Assembly: GCA_023415775.1 (NCBI GenBank)
Contig: JAEZJM010000001.1
Location: 40,429 to 104,428, forward strand
Origin: Bacillota bacterium
Lineage (GTDB): Bacteria > Bacillota > Negativicutes > Sporomusales > UBA7701
Length of the DNA stretch: 64,000 nt
Reading direction: 5' to 3'
Shown here: one piece after another, positions 40,335-49,307 of the stretch
Position numbering within the stretch: the first letter of the stretch is position 1
How the letters are laid out: every line of letters begins with the position of its first letter
Notes under the pieces: model-generated
Seen by the model: the letters and a program-made list of their open reading frames with translations, nothing else
Told to the model about the DNA's origin: nothing
The model's database searches: none
Position numbers and translations under genes: made by a program

Positions 40335-41552
40335 GTGAAGTCCGGCAGAAACACCGTCGTCACCTTTTTTTTCGCCTATCTCCTGTCCGCCTTCGGCTAC
40401 GAATTCGCCTTCTTTCTCATGACCATCTACGTGTACGACCTGACCCAAAGCCCTTTCAACGTGGGCGTGTTCGCCGCCCTCACCTTCATCCCGCGCCTGT
40501 TCGCCCCCATCTACGGCGTCATCGTCGACCGCTGCAGCCGGGCGGGGGTATTCGCGGCCGCCGCCGTCGCCACCGCCCTGCTTGTCGCGGCGATGAGCCT
40601 CAGCGCCAACCTCGCGCTGATATACATCCTGTGGTTGCTCATCTCGCTGCTGCTCACCGTCATCGCCACCGTCAGGACGGCGCTCATGACCGAAATCATG
40701 ACTCAAGACGGCTTCCTCCTCGGCAACTCGGCGGTGCTCACCAACCTCAACTGCGCCAAGATGCTCGCCCCGCTTCTTGCCGGGAGCGCCGCCGCAGCCT
40801 TCAGCACCGCAACCCTCTTCTTCGCCACCGCCGCCGTATACCTAGCCGTGGCCGCTCTCAGCCGCCTCATCCGCCTCCCGCGTCCCGCGGCTTCCGCCGA
40901 AAAACAGAAGCTGCTGCCCGATGTTGCCGCCGGCCTCCGCTATATTCTCGCCAGCCCCCAATTAAGTTTCCTCATCGCCGTCGCCTTCCTGTGGGCTATG
41001 TCCCTGCGCCTGCAGCTGCCGCTGTTCGTCGTCTACGTCAAATCCTCCCTCGGCGGCGGCGACCCGGAATACGGCCTCCTCATGACCGTCGTCGGCCTCG
41101 GCAGCATCCTCGGCAGTCTCGCCGGCCCGTGGCTCATGAAGCGCGGCAACCCTCTCCCCCTCGCAATGGCTGGTCTCACCGTCCATTATGCCAGCTTTGT
41201 CCTCCTCGGCTTCGTCCAAAGCTTTCTCCTTGCTACGGCAGTCGTTTTCGGCGGCTACGTCTTCTTCTACGCCGCCCTCGTCGGGATCCACGCCCTCCGG
41301 GACAGAGCCACCGCCGCCGACCTCCGCGGCCGCGTCTACGGCTCCGTTACCGCCATCCTCACGCCGGCCGCCATCCTCTCCATGCTGGCCGGCGGCTACC
41401 TGGCCGGCCGCTTCGGAGCCGACAAAGTCCTGGCCGGCGCCGGCCTCATTGCGCTCGCCACCCTCTACCTCCTCTACTATTTCGTTTACCGGCGCTGGGC
41501 CGGCGCGGCGGAAGGCGCTCTCGCGCCAGCGGGAAAACAGGCTGAACGATAG
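40335..41552 (+). CDS. MFS transporter
   Basis: 405 aa, about 12 transmembrane segments, resembling the MFS_3/enterobactin-exporter-like group (LLSAFGYEFAFFLMTIYVYD at the start; RDRATAADLRGRVYGSV between helices 10 and 11). GTG 40335 follows AAAAGGGGGAATATCC. Probable drug or metabolite exporter. Divergent from the AraC gene across a 160-nt spacer with a TATAATGGTACC-like stretch near 40263. Confidence 0.87.
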   Translation: MKSGRNTVVTFFFAYLLSAFGYEFAFFLMTIYVYDLTQSPFNVGVFAALTFIPRLFAPIYGVIVDRCSRAGVFAAAAVATALLVAAMSLSANLALIYILWLLISLLLTVIATVRTALMTEIMTQDGFLLGNSAVLTNLNCAKMLAPLLAGSAAAAFSTATLFFATAAVYLAVAALSRLIRLPRPAASAEKQKLLPDVAAGLRYILASPQLSFLIAVAFLWAMSLRLQLPLFVVYVKSSLGGGDPEYGLLMTVVGLGSILGSLAGPWLMKRGNPLPLAMAGLTVHYASFVLLGFVQSFLLATAVVFGGYVFFYAALVGIHALRDRATAADLRGRVYGSVTAILTPAAILSMLAGGYLAGRFGADKVLAGAGLIALATLYLLYYFVYRRWAGAAEGALAPAGKQAER

Positions 41553-41555
41553 CGC

Positions 41556-41585
41556 AAAAAAAGCGCCGGAAATCCGGCGCTTTAT
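41556..41585. terminator. Bidirectional terminator
   Basis: AAAGCGCCGGA-AAT-CCGGCGCTTT with flanking A and T tracts, between the convergent MFS and HD-GYP genes. Confidence 0.88.
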
Positions 41586-41590
41586 AATTC

Positions 41591-43489
41591 CTACTGCTTC
41601 AGCACCTTGACGAATTTGTCCACCAGCATTGGGTCGAACTGCCGCCCCTTGAAGCGCTCCAGTTCTTTCAGCGCCTCCTCGGATGACATCGCCTTGCGGT
41701 ACGGGCGGTCGCTGGTCATGGCGTCATAAGCGTCGGCGATCGACAGGATGCGGCATTCCAGCGGGATATCGTCGCCGACGAGCCCGAGCGGGTACCCCTG
41801 GCCGTTCCACCACTCGTGGTGTTTCAGGATACGGTCGGCGATCGGGCACAGGTCGGGGACCGACTGGGCGATGCGGTGGCCGATCTCCGAATGGCGCTGC
41901 ATCTCCGCGTACTCCTCCTCGGTAAGACGGCCGGGTTTGAACAAGATGCGGTCAGGAACACCGACCTTGCCGAAATCGTGGAACTGTGCCAACAGGCGGA
42001 GCTCGGCCATATCGCGCTCTTCCAGGCCGAGAGCCAGGCCGAGCTTGTCGATCAGGTCGATCAGCCGCTCACCGTGGCCGTCGGTGATGAAATCGCGGGC
42101 CTCCAGCGCCTTCTTAAGGCCGTGCACCAGCATGCTGCGGGCGCTCTTGCTGTGATGGAGCTTCTCGCGGTACATATTGTCATCCGCTTCTTTGAGCAGC
42201 TGGTGGATATCCTTCGTCTCCTCGGTGGCCACCGCACAGCCGAGGGAAATGCTCAGCGGCAGACCGGGCTCCAGCTTGTTCTGCCTGGCGATAGCGGCGC
42301 GGATGCGGTCCATAACCTTCTTGACACCCTGGAAATCGATATTATACAGCAAGACGACAAACTCGTCCCCGCCCACGCGGGCCACAAAATCGCCCTCGCG
42401 AACCGCGCTGGCGATCGCCGTCCCGGCCGCGCGCAGCAGCACGTCCCCGGCCTGGTGGCCCATCGAATCGTTTATCAGCTTGAGTCCGTCCACATCGCAG
42501 CCGACGACGCCTACCCGAAGCTCGCGTACCGCCTCCAGGCGGCGGACCTCCTCATCGAAATAAGCCCGGTTGTAAAGCCCGGTCAGCGAATCGTGCATCG
42601 TAATAAACCGCAGCTTCTCCTCCATCTCCTTGCGCTCCGTTATATCCCGCGCCACCGACAAAATGGTCGTCTGCCCGTACAGCGAAAACAGGTGGGCATT
42701 TACCTCCACCGGGATCTCGGCCCCCGCCTTCGTCCGGTGCACAGCCTCAAACAGCGCGTGCTTCTGCTGGCGGAGCTTGTGGTCGATCAACGGGAGCTGG
42801 GCGGCGATGACCGGTTGCTCGATATCGGCCGGCGAAAGCCTTAGCAGCTCCTCGCGGCTGTACCCCAGCCGCAGGCAGGCCACCTCGTTCACCTCGATCA
42901 GCCGGCTTGGCTCTTCGCCCTTTGCAAGGCTGTAGACAAAAACAGCGTCGTTGACACTGTTAAACAGCACCTGGTAACGCTCCTTGCTTATCCGCAGATC
43001 CTCTTCCGCCTGCTCTCTTTCAGTGACGTCGAGCCCGACGCCGACGATATAATCGCCTTCCTCACCCACGCCGCGCAGAACAGTGAACGACCAGGAAACA
43101 AGGCGGAGATGGTCGTTCTTGGTCAACCAGAAATTGGCCGAAGCCGTGCGGCACTCTTGAGCCTGCAGCTTACCGATAATCGTCTGCACCGTTAAAACGT
43201 CGTCCGGCAAAAGCAGCATATCCCATAAATACCGACCGTCCATCTTCTGCCCCGGCGCAGACAGCGCCTGGCGGAAAGCCTGATTCAGGCGGACGATCCG
43301 ACCGGAAGAGTCCACCACAACAACCAGCGCGTCGACGGTATCAAGCACCGAACTCAAAAACTTATTGGCCGCCCTCGACAACTCCAACTCCTTGCCGAGG
43401 CCGGCTTTTGCCGACGCCAGCTCGGCCAGCTGCCGTTGCAGCGCGGCATCCTCGTCGGGGAGGCGCTTCGCGTGCTCGTGGCTTGACAT
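41591..43489 (-). CDS. PAS-PAS-GGDEF-HD-GYP cyclic-di-GMP enzyme
   Basis: 632 aa, probably cytoplasmic: N-terminal coiled coil (1-40), two PAS domains (about 45-165 and 165-285), GGDEF domain (about 295-450) with intact RVGGDEFVV and an upstream RxxD inhibitory site (REGD, five residues before), and C-terminal HD-GYP domain with HDFGKVGVPD and HHEWWNGQGYP. Both c-di-GMP synthesis and degradation appear possible. ATG 43489 follows AAGAAGGTGATT. The PAS domains suggest a redox or small-molecule input; no partner nearby. Confidence 0.93.
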   Translation of the reverse strand: MSSHEHAKRLPDEDAALQRQLAELASAKAGLGKELELSRAANKFLSSVLDTVDALVVVVDSSGRIVRLNQAFRQALSAPGQKMDGRYLWDMLLLPDDVLTVQTIIGKLQAQECRTASANFWLTKNDHLRLVSWSFTVLRGVGEEGDYIVGVGLDVTEREQAEEDLRISKERYQVLFNSVNDAVFVYSLAKGEEPSRLIEVNEVACLRLGYSREELLRLSPADIEQPVIAAQLPLIDHKLRQQKHALFEAVHRTKAGAEIPVEVNAHLFSLYGQTTILSVARDITERKEMEEKLRFITMHDSLTGLYNRAYFDEEVRRLEAVRELRVGVVGCDVDGLKLINDSMGHQAGDVLLRAAGTAIASAVREGDFVARVGGDEFVVLLYNIDFQGVKKVMDRIRAAIARQNKLEPGLPLSISLGCAVATEETKDIHQLLKEADDNMYREKLHHSKSARSMLVHGLKKALEARDFITDGHGERLIDLIDKLGLALGLEERDMAELRLLAQFHDFGKVGVPDRILFKPGRLTEEEYAEMQRHSEIGHRIAQSVPDLCPIADRILKHHEWWNGQGYPLGLVGDDIPLECRILSIADAYDAMTSDRPYRKAMSSEEALKELERFKGRQFDPMLVDKFVKVLKQ

Positions 43490-43790
43490 CAGCAATCACC
43501 TTCTTTCAATATAATGCCGGATTATCTGTCATGCACCATTATTATCGTAATATTGTCGCCGGAAATTAAGGGTCCGTCCGCACGTCATCGCGGCGCCATG
43601 AAGGAAACGGGACATACAAGTGCGAATAAATACAGTCCAGGCTTTTCGGCCATTGATAAGCCCCCATCTGCCGCGGACAAGGCCCTGCCCCTCCCCGGCG
43701 GCAATAAGCCCGTGGCCGGGAATCGAAAGCCTGCGTTTGGCCGATGCTATCACCATGAGCAATAACGCTAATCTATATCCGAGGTGAACA
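43490..43790. other. Divergent intergenic region, no recognised element
   Basis: About 300 bases between the HD-GYP gene (-) and yybS (+). It holds two copies of ATAAGCCC (near 43657 and 43708) within G+C-rich potential stems. I compared it with c-di-GMP-I and c-di-AMP riboswitch patterns and found no convincing match. Short open frames on both strands have no support. Confidence 0.5.
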
Positions 43791-44750
43791 ATGCGACAGA
43801 CCAATACGCGTCCCACCGTCGAAGCGGGCATCATGGCCGCCATCGCCGTTGTCTTCGCCCTCATCAGCGTCTACGTCCCCGTTGTCGGCGCCTTCGTTAC
43901 CTTCCTGTGGCCGGTACCTATCATCCTTCTCGGCGTCCGCCACGGTTTCCGCTGGAGCGTCATGGCCACCGTCGTCGCCGGCGTCCTCAGCGCCATCCTC
44001 ATCTCGCCCCTCAAGGCGATCCACATTGTCGTAGGCTTCGGTCTCATCGGCCTCGTCTTCGGCCACGCCTTCCGCGCCGGTTTCGGGCCCTTCAAAACCA
44101 TCCTCTGGGGTTCGGTCGTCTGCCTGATCTCCAACCTCGCCCTTATGGGGCTCACTTTTGTCGTGATGGGTGTAAACCCGTTCGCTTTTCAGATTGAATC
44201 CATGGAAAAATCGATGGTCGAAGCGATTGAGCTATACCGCGGCTTCGGAATGACGGAAACCATGATTGCCCAGATGCAGGAACAGTTCAAAATAATGATG
44301 ACGTTATTCCAGGTGCTCCTGCCCGCCCTGCTGACTTTATCCGCCGTTTTCCAGACCTACCTCAACTTCCTTCTCGCCCGGGCGGTGCTGCGCAAACTCG
44401 GCCACGCCACCCCCGCCTTCCCTCCTTTCCGCGAATGGTCGCTGCCCAAGGCGATGCTCTATATTGCGGCTCTTGCCACGGCGGCTCTCTTTTTCAGCCA
44501 AAACCTGCAAAGCGACCTGCTTGCCAAAATTGCCGTAAATATACTTGGGGGATCGCTCATCCTCCTTTTCGGGCAAGGCTTGGCGCTATTTTACTACCTT
44601 GCCGACAAATACAATTTGTCAAGGCTTATGCGCACCATTATACTGATTATTATATTGACCAACGCTCTTCTACAAACAGCCGCCGTTTTCGCCGGCATTT
44701 TCGACCTTGCCGTCAATTTCCGCCAGTTAAATACACCCCGGTCGTCCTGA
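43791..44750 (+). CDS. yybS: DUF2232 membrane protein YybS
   Basis: 319 aa with eight or so transmembrane segments; starts MRQTNTRPTVEAGIMAAIAV and matches YybS-type DUF2232 proteins by its place before gdpP-rplI and its hydrophobicity pattern. Possible role in cell-envelope or ECF-like transport is unproven. GAGGTGAAC precedes the ATG. 14 nt before gdpP. Confidence 0.87.
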   Translation: MRQTNTRPTVEAGIMAAIAVVFALISVYVPVVGAFVTFLWPVPIILLGVRHGFRWSVMATVVAGVLSAILISPLKAIHIVVGFGLIGLVFGHAFRAGFGPFKTILWGSVVCLISNLALMGLTFVVMGVNPFAFQIESMEKSMVEAIELYRGFGMTETMIAQMQEQFKIMMTLFQVLLPALLTLSAVFQTYLNFLLARAVLRKLGHATPAFPPFREWSLPKAMLYIAALATAALFFSQNLQSDLLAKIAVNILGGSLILLFGQGLALFYYLADKYNLSRLMRTIILIIILTNALLQTAAVFAGIFDLAVNFRQLNTPRSS

Positions 44751-44764
44751 CAGGAGGATAAATA

Positions 44765-46771
44765 ATGTCCCGCGGACCGTCGCTGTGGTTCGATACCCGC
44801 GTCTATCTCGCCGTATCGGCCGTGCTGCTCCTCATCATCCTCTTCTACAACAAATACGTAGCCGTCATCGGCGCCATCCTCCTCTACATCCTCTACCTCT
44901 ACGGGCGGGAGCGGCACCTCGAGCGGCAGAAAGAACTGTCGGCATACCTTGACCTCATGAGCGAAAGCGTAGGCCAGGCGGCCCGCTACGCCCTCCAGAA
45001 CCTGCCGCTGGCCATCGCCATCGTCGACCGCGCCGGCAAGTTCCACTGGCGCAACAGCGTCCTCGCCGACTGGGCGGACGCCGAACTCGGACCTGCCGAC
45101 GGCATTGACCGCTTCTGGCCAGGCATCGACCTTACCCGCCTGTGGGGCAAGGCCGGCTTCGAAGCTTTTCACGCCCGCGGCCGGCACTACCAGGCGGTCT
45201 ACAAGCCGCTGGAAGGCCCCAACCAGAACGCCCCGCCGCTCATGATCTTCTCCTTCACCGACATAACCGCCAGCGAAACCGTCAAACAAAGCTGCGAAGG
45301 CGCCATGCCGGTGCTCGCGTACATCCAGATCGACAACTACAGCGACGTTCTCAACGGCCTCAGCGAGAGCCAGCGCGCAGCCATCCTCGCCGAAGTCAAC
45401 CGCCGACTCAGCGAATGGGTCGGTCTCCTCGAAGGCTTCCTCAAAAAATACAGCGAAGACAACTACATCGCCGTCTTCGACCGCCGAGCCCTCGCCGCCG
45501 CCCTCGCCGACAAATTCGACATCCTCGACACCATCCGCACCATCCACGGCGGCAACCGCATCCCCGTCACCCTCAGCCTTGGCGTAGCCGCCGACGAATC
45601 CACCGTCGCCGCTCTCGGCCAGCGCGCCCAGGCCGGGCTCGACCTCGCCCTCGGGCGGGGCGGCGACCAGGCCGCCGTTCATATCGCCGGCAAAGTCCAG
45701 TTCTACGGCGGCAAAGCCAAGACCGTCGAAAAGAGCACCCGCGTAAAAGCCCGTATTGTTGCCCAGGCCCTCCGCGACATCATTGCCGGCGCTTCATCCG
45801 TCGTCGTCATGGGCCACGCCAACGAAGACTACGACAGTCTCGGCGCCTCCCTCGGCGTAGCTAGGATGGCCCGTTTCCTCGACAAGCCGGCCCAGATCAT
45901 CGCCAGCCGTCCGGGCGCGGCGGTCGAAAAACTCGCCGAATGCCTCGACGAATACGAAGAACACCGCACCCTATTCATCGACCCGGCCCAGGCGGAAGCA
46001 TCCGTCGGCCCCGGTACCGTCCTATTCGTCGTCGACACACACCGGCCGGCGCTCGTCGCCGCCCCCGCCCTCCTCGGCAAGGCCGAAAAAATCATCGTCA
46101 TCGACCACCACCGGCGGGCCGAAGACTTCATTGCCAACCCGCTGCTCGTCTACCTAGAGCCCTCGGCATCCTCCACCAGCGAACTCGTCACCGAGCTCCT
46201 CACCTACTTCGACGAAAAGCTCGATCTCACCCGGACCGAGGCATCCGCCCTCTACGCCGGCATCGTCGTCGACACCAAAAGCTTCACCGTCCAGACCGGC
46301 GTACGCACCTTCGACGCCGCCGCCCACCTCCGCCGGTCCGGCGCCGACCCTAAACTCGTCCGCCGGCTTTTCCGCGTCGATCTCGACACCCTCAAACACC
46401 GGGCCGAAATCATCAACAACACCGAAACACTGCCCGGCGGCATAGTCATCGCCACCTACACCCAGAAAATCAGCGACCCGCAAATCGCCGCCGCCCAAGC
46501 GGCCGACATGCTGCTCAACATCGAGGGCGTCAGAGTAAGCTTCGTCCTCTTCCCCATCGAAGGCGGCGTAGCCGTCAGCGCCCGCTCCCTGGGCGACATC
46601 AACGTCCAGGTCATATTGGAAGAACTCGGCGGCGGCGGCCACCAGACCGTGGCCGGTGCCCAGCTCAAAGGCGCCAACATCGAAGACGCCAAGAGCCGCG
46701 TCACCGAACTCGTCGCTAAGTACATCAAGGAGAGTGACAACCGTGAAACTAATCCTCCAACAAGAAGTTAA
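44765..46771 (+). CDS. gdpP: Cyclic-di-AMP phosphodiesterase GdpP
   Basis: 668 aa: two transmembrane helices (about 12-50), PAS domain (60-170), degenerate GGDEF domain (170-300) and DHH/DHHA1 phosphodiesterase (about 340-660). Catalytic metal ligands are present: H351-x3-D355-x-D357 (GHANEDYDSLGA), DTH near 422, D447-H448-H449, and GGGGHQTVAG. Degrades c-di-AMP, controlling potassium and wall homeostasis in Firmicutes. Its 3' end overlaps rplI by 29 nt. Confidence 0.94.
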   Translation: MSRGPSLWFDTRVYLAVSAVLLLIILFYNKYVAVIGAILLYILYLYGRERHLERQKELSAYLDLMSESVGQAARYALQNLPLAIAIVDRAGKFHWRNSVLADWADAELGPADGIDRFWPGIDLTRLWGKAGFEAFHARGRHYQAVYKPLEGPNQNAPPLMIFSFTDITASETVKQSCEGAMPVLAYIQIDNYSDVLNGLSESQRAAILAEVNRRLSEWVGLLEGFLKKYSEDNYIAVFDRRALAAALADKFDILDTIRTIHGGNRIPVTLSLGVAADESTVAALGQRAQAGLDLALGRGGDQAAVHIAGKVQFYGGKAKTVEKSTRVKARIVAQALRDIIAGASSVVVMGHANEDYDSLGASLGVARMARFLDKPAQIIASRPGAAVEKLAECLDEYEEHRTLFIDPAQAEASVGPGTVLFVVDTHRPALVAAPALLGKAEKIIVIDHHRRAEDFIANPLLVYLEPSASSTSELVTELLTYFDEKLDLTRTEASALYAGIVVDTKSFTVQTGVRTFDAAAHLRRSGADPKLVRRLFRVDLDTLKHRAEIINNTETLPGGIVIATYTQKISDPQIAAAQAADMLLNIEGVRVSFVLFPIEGGVAVSARSLGDINVQVILEELGGGGHQTVAGAQLKGANIEDAKSRVTELVAKYIKESDNRETNPPTRS

Positions 46772-47189
46772 AAACCTCGGCAAAAAAGGCGACGTCATAG
46801 AGGTATCCGAAGGCTACGCCCGCAACTTCCTGCTGCCCAAGAAGCTCGCCATCCCCGCCACCGCCGGCAACGTAAACGCCGCCCAGCAGCAGAAAGACAA
46901 CGACGCCCGCAAAGCCAAACGCCTTCTCGACGAAGCCCGGCTCTACGCCGCCCAGTTTGCCAAGCTCAAAGTAACCGTCGCCGTAAAGACCGGCGAAGGC
47001 GGCCGCCTGTTCGGCTCGGTCACCAGCAAAGACATTGCCGACGCCCTCAAAGACCAGCACGGCATCGACCTCGACAAACGCAAAATCGAGCTCAAGGACG
47101 CCATCAAAGCCCTCGGCGCCTACCCGGTAACCGTCAAACTTCATCCGGAAGTGTCCACCCAGATAGAGGTCCAAGTCACCGCCCAGTAA
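46743..47189 (+). CDS. rplI: 50S ribosomal protein L9
   Basis: 148 aa bL9. VKLILQQEVKNLGKKGDVIEV and GYARNFLLPKKLA form the N-terminal domain; a long helix and the C-terminal domain with GRLFGSVTSKDIADAL follow. GTG 46743 is the start, inside the end of gdpP, with AAGGAGAGTG upstream. Element C begins 4 nt after its stop. Confidence 0.96.
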   Translation: MKLILQQEVKNLGKKGDVIEVSEGYARNFLLPKKLAIPATAGNVNAAQQQKDNDARKAKRLLDEARLYAAQFAKLKVTVAVKTGEGGRLFGSVTSKDIADALKDQHGIDLDKRKIELKDAIKALGAYPVTVKLHPEVSTQIEVQVTAQ

Positions 47190-47192
47190 TTT

Positions 47193-47321
47193 CCCAGACC
47201 GCCCAGCAACCCCCATCTGCGTTGTTGTTCCACCGGGCGCTTGCTAGCGTACGCCCCGAGTACGCGTCGCTGCACGCCCGGCGGAGCCGCCTAGCATCTG
47301 GGGGCTTCTGAGCGGTCTGGG
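47193..47321. repeat. Post-stop nested-hairpin element C
   Basis: Begins 4 nt after the rplI stop. Arms CCCAGACCGCCCAGCAACCC and its partner ending GAGCGGTCTGGG pair at about 19 of 22 positions. CATCTG boxes (CCCCATCTGCG; GCATCTGGGG), middle arms CCGGGCG/CGCCCGG and central GCGTAC-GCCCCGA-GTACGC. It lies inside the rplI-lonC interval, where transcription probably continues. Confidence 0.8.
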
Positions 47322-47368
47322 AGTCTCCGGAACCGGGTTTCTTATCACGAACCCGAAAGGACTAAGTA

Positions 47369-49294
47369 ATGAAGAACTTCTTTAACAAATTCATTCCCCA
47401 CCGGCCGGCCGACGCCCGCGACACGGCGGCCGAACAGCTCAAGCGGCAGGTTGCCTCCCTCTACGGCCTCTACTCCGGTCTCATCGGCTCCGAAAAAGTC
47501 GTCCTCAAAGCAGGCAAACTCGACGCCCTCGACCTGCTGCGTTCCGATAGCCTCCCCGAACGCGTCCTCGCCCTCCAGAAACTCGTCTTCGAAGACCCCA
47601 CCGTCAGCAAGCTCCCCGCCATCGACGAAATCCCCGCCATCCTCGAAGAAATCGAGGACGAGCTCGCCGACCTTATGGCCCGCCGGGCGGTGGAAGACAA
47701 GCTCGAAAAGAAGATCGCCGACCGGATGGAAGAGCGCCACCGCGAATACGTCCAGGAAATCAAGATGCAAGTCCTCAAAGAAGAAGAAGAAAACGTCGAG
47801 ACGCCCCAGACGCTGAAAAAATACGCCATCCTAGAAAAACTCGAACAGAAGAAGCTCACCAAATCGGCCATGGAGCAACTCCGCCCCGGCACCCTGGGGG
47901 AAATCATCGGTCAGGAGCGGGCCATCGAAGCCCTCCGTGCCAAACTCGCCTCCCCCTACCCCCAGCACCTCATCCTTTACGGGCCGCCCGGCGTAGGCAA
48001 AACCACCGCCGCCCGCCTCGTCCTCGAAGAAGCCAAAAAACTCAAATTCACCCCCTTCGCCCAGGACGCCGCCTTCGTCGAAGTCGACGGCACCACCCTC
48101 AGATGGGACCCGCGCGACATGACCAACCCGCTCCTCGGCTCCGTCCACGACCCCATCTACCAGGGCGCCCGCCGCGACCTCGCCGACACCGGCGTACCGG
48201 AGCCCAAACCCGGCCTCGCCACCGACGCCCACGGCGGCATCCTCTTCATCGACGAGATCGGCGAAATGGACCCCATGCTTCAGAACAAACTCCTCAAAGT
48301 CCTCGAAGACAAGCGCGTATTCTTCGATTCCGCCTACTACGATTCCAGCGACCCCAACGTACCCAAATACATCAAAAAACTGTTCGAAGACGGCGCCCCC
48401 GCCGACTTCATCCTCATCGGCGCCACCACCCGCGACGCAAAGGAAATCACCCCCGCCATCCGCTCGCGCTGCGCCGAGATATACTTCGAGCCCCTCACCC
48501 CCAAACACATCGAAGAAATCGTCTTCAACGCCGCCCGTAAACTCGACGTCGCCATCCACCCTGACATCCCCCGTCTCATCGGCGAATACACCATCGAAGG
48601 CCGCAAAGCCATCAACATCCTCGCCGACGCCTACGGTCTCGCCCTCTACCGCGGCGAAACAGGGCAGATAACCATCGGCGTCGAAGACATCTACAAAGTT
48701 GCCCAAGTCAGCCGGCTTACGCCCTTCGTCAACCTCAAAGCCACCGCCACCGGCGAAATCGGCAAAATCTTCGGCCTCGGCGTCGCCGGCTACCTCGGCT
48801 CGGTCCTCGAGATCGAAGCCGTCGCCTTCCCGGCCGCCGTCAAGGGCAAAGGCGCGATCCGCTTCAACGACACCGCCGGCAGCATGACCAAAGACTCCGT
48901 CTTCAACGCCGCCGCCGTCGTGCGCAAAGTCACCGGCCAGGACACCGCCGACTACGACATCCACGTCAACATCATCGGCGGCGGCCGCATCGACGGCCCG
49001 TCGGCCGGCACGGCCATCGTCGCTGCCCTCGTCTCGGCCATCACCGGCCAGGGCATCCGCCAGGACTGCGCCATCACCGGCGAAGTCTCCATCCAGGGGC
49101 GGGTCAAGGGTGTCGGCGGCGTATTCGAAAAAGCCTTCGGCGCCAAACAGGCCGGCATCGCCACCATCATCATCCCCAAAGAAAACGAAAAAGACATTCC
49201 CGCCGGGCACCTCGGCCTCGACATCCGCCCGGTGGAAACGGTGGACGAAGCGCTGACCGTCCTGTTCGCCGCCCCGGAGAGCGCCAGCGCATAA
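47369..49294 (+). CDS. lonC: LonC-type ATP-dependent protease
   Basis: 641 aa, the Lon-related type without the canonical N domain, with a coiled-coil N terminus (about 60-150). AAA+ domain: Walker A GPPGVGKT from G205, Walker B GGILFIDEIGEMD. Protease domain has S545 in DGPSAGTA and K588, 43 residues apart as in E. coli Lon (S679/K722). In spore formers lonC/lonB-like genes are often sporulation-linked. 13 nt before dnaB. Confidence 0.9.
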   Translation: MKNFFNKFIPHRPADARDTAAEQLKRQVASLYGLYSGLIGSEKVVLKAGKLDALDLLRSDSLPERVLALQKLVFEDPTVSKLPAIDEIPAILEEIEDELADLMARRAVEDKLEKKIADRMEERHREYVQEIKMQVLKEEEENVETPQTLKKYAILEKLEQKKLTKSAMEQLRPGTLGEIIGQERAIEALRAKLASPYPQHLILYGPPGVGKTTAARLVLEEAKKLKFTPFAQDAAFVEVDGTTLRWDPRDMTNPLLGSVHDPIYQGARRDLADTGVPEPKPGLATDAHGGILFIDEIGEMDPMLQNKLLKVLEDKRVFFDSAYYDSSDPNVPKYIKKLFEDGAPADFILIGATTRDAKEITPAIRSRCAEIYFEPLTPKHIEEIVFNAARKLDVAIHPDIPRLIGEYTIEGRKAINILADAYGLALYRGETGQITIGVEDIYKVAQVSRLTPFVNLKATATGEIGKIFGLGVAGYLGSVLEIEAVAFPAAVKGKGAIRFNDTAGSMTKDSVFNAAAVVRKVTGQDTADYDIHVNIIGGGRIDGPSAGTAIVAALVSAITGQGIRQDCAITGEVSIQGRVKGVGGVFEKAFGAKQAGIATIIIPKENEKDIPAGHLGLDIRPVETVDEALTVLFAAPESASA

Positions 49295-49307
49295 GGGAGA
49301 GGATACC

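Noticed and set aside
43560..43790. c-di-GMP-I or c-di-AMP riboswitch
   Set aside because: Fragments resemble the motifs on either strand, but conserved blocks are not in the correct order or spacing.
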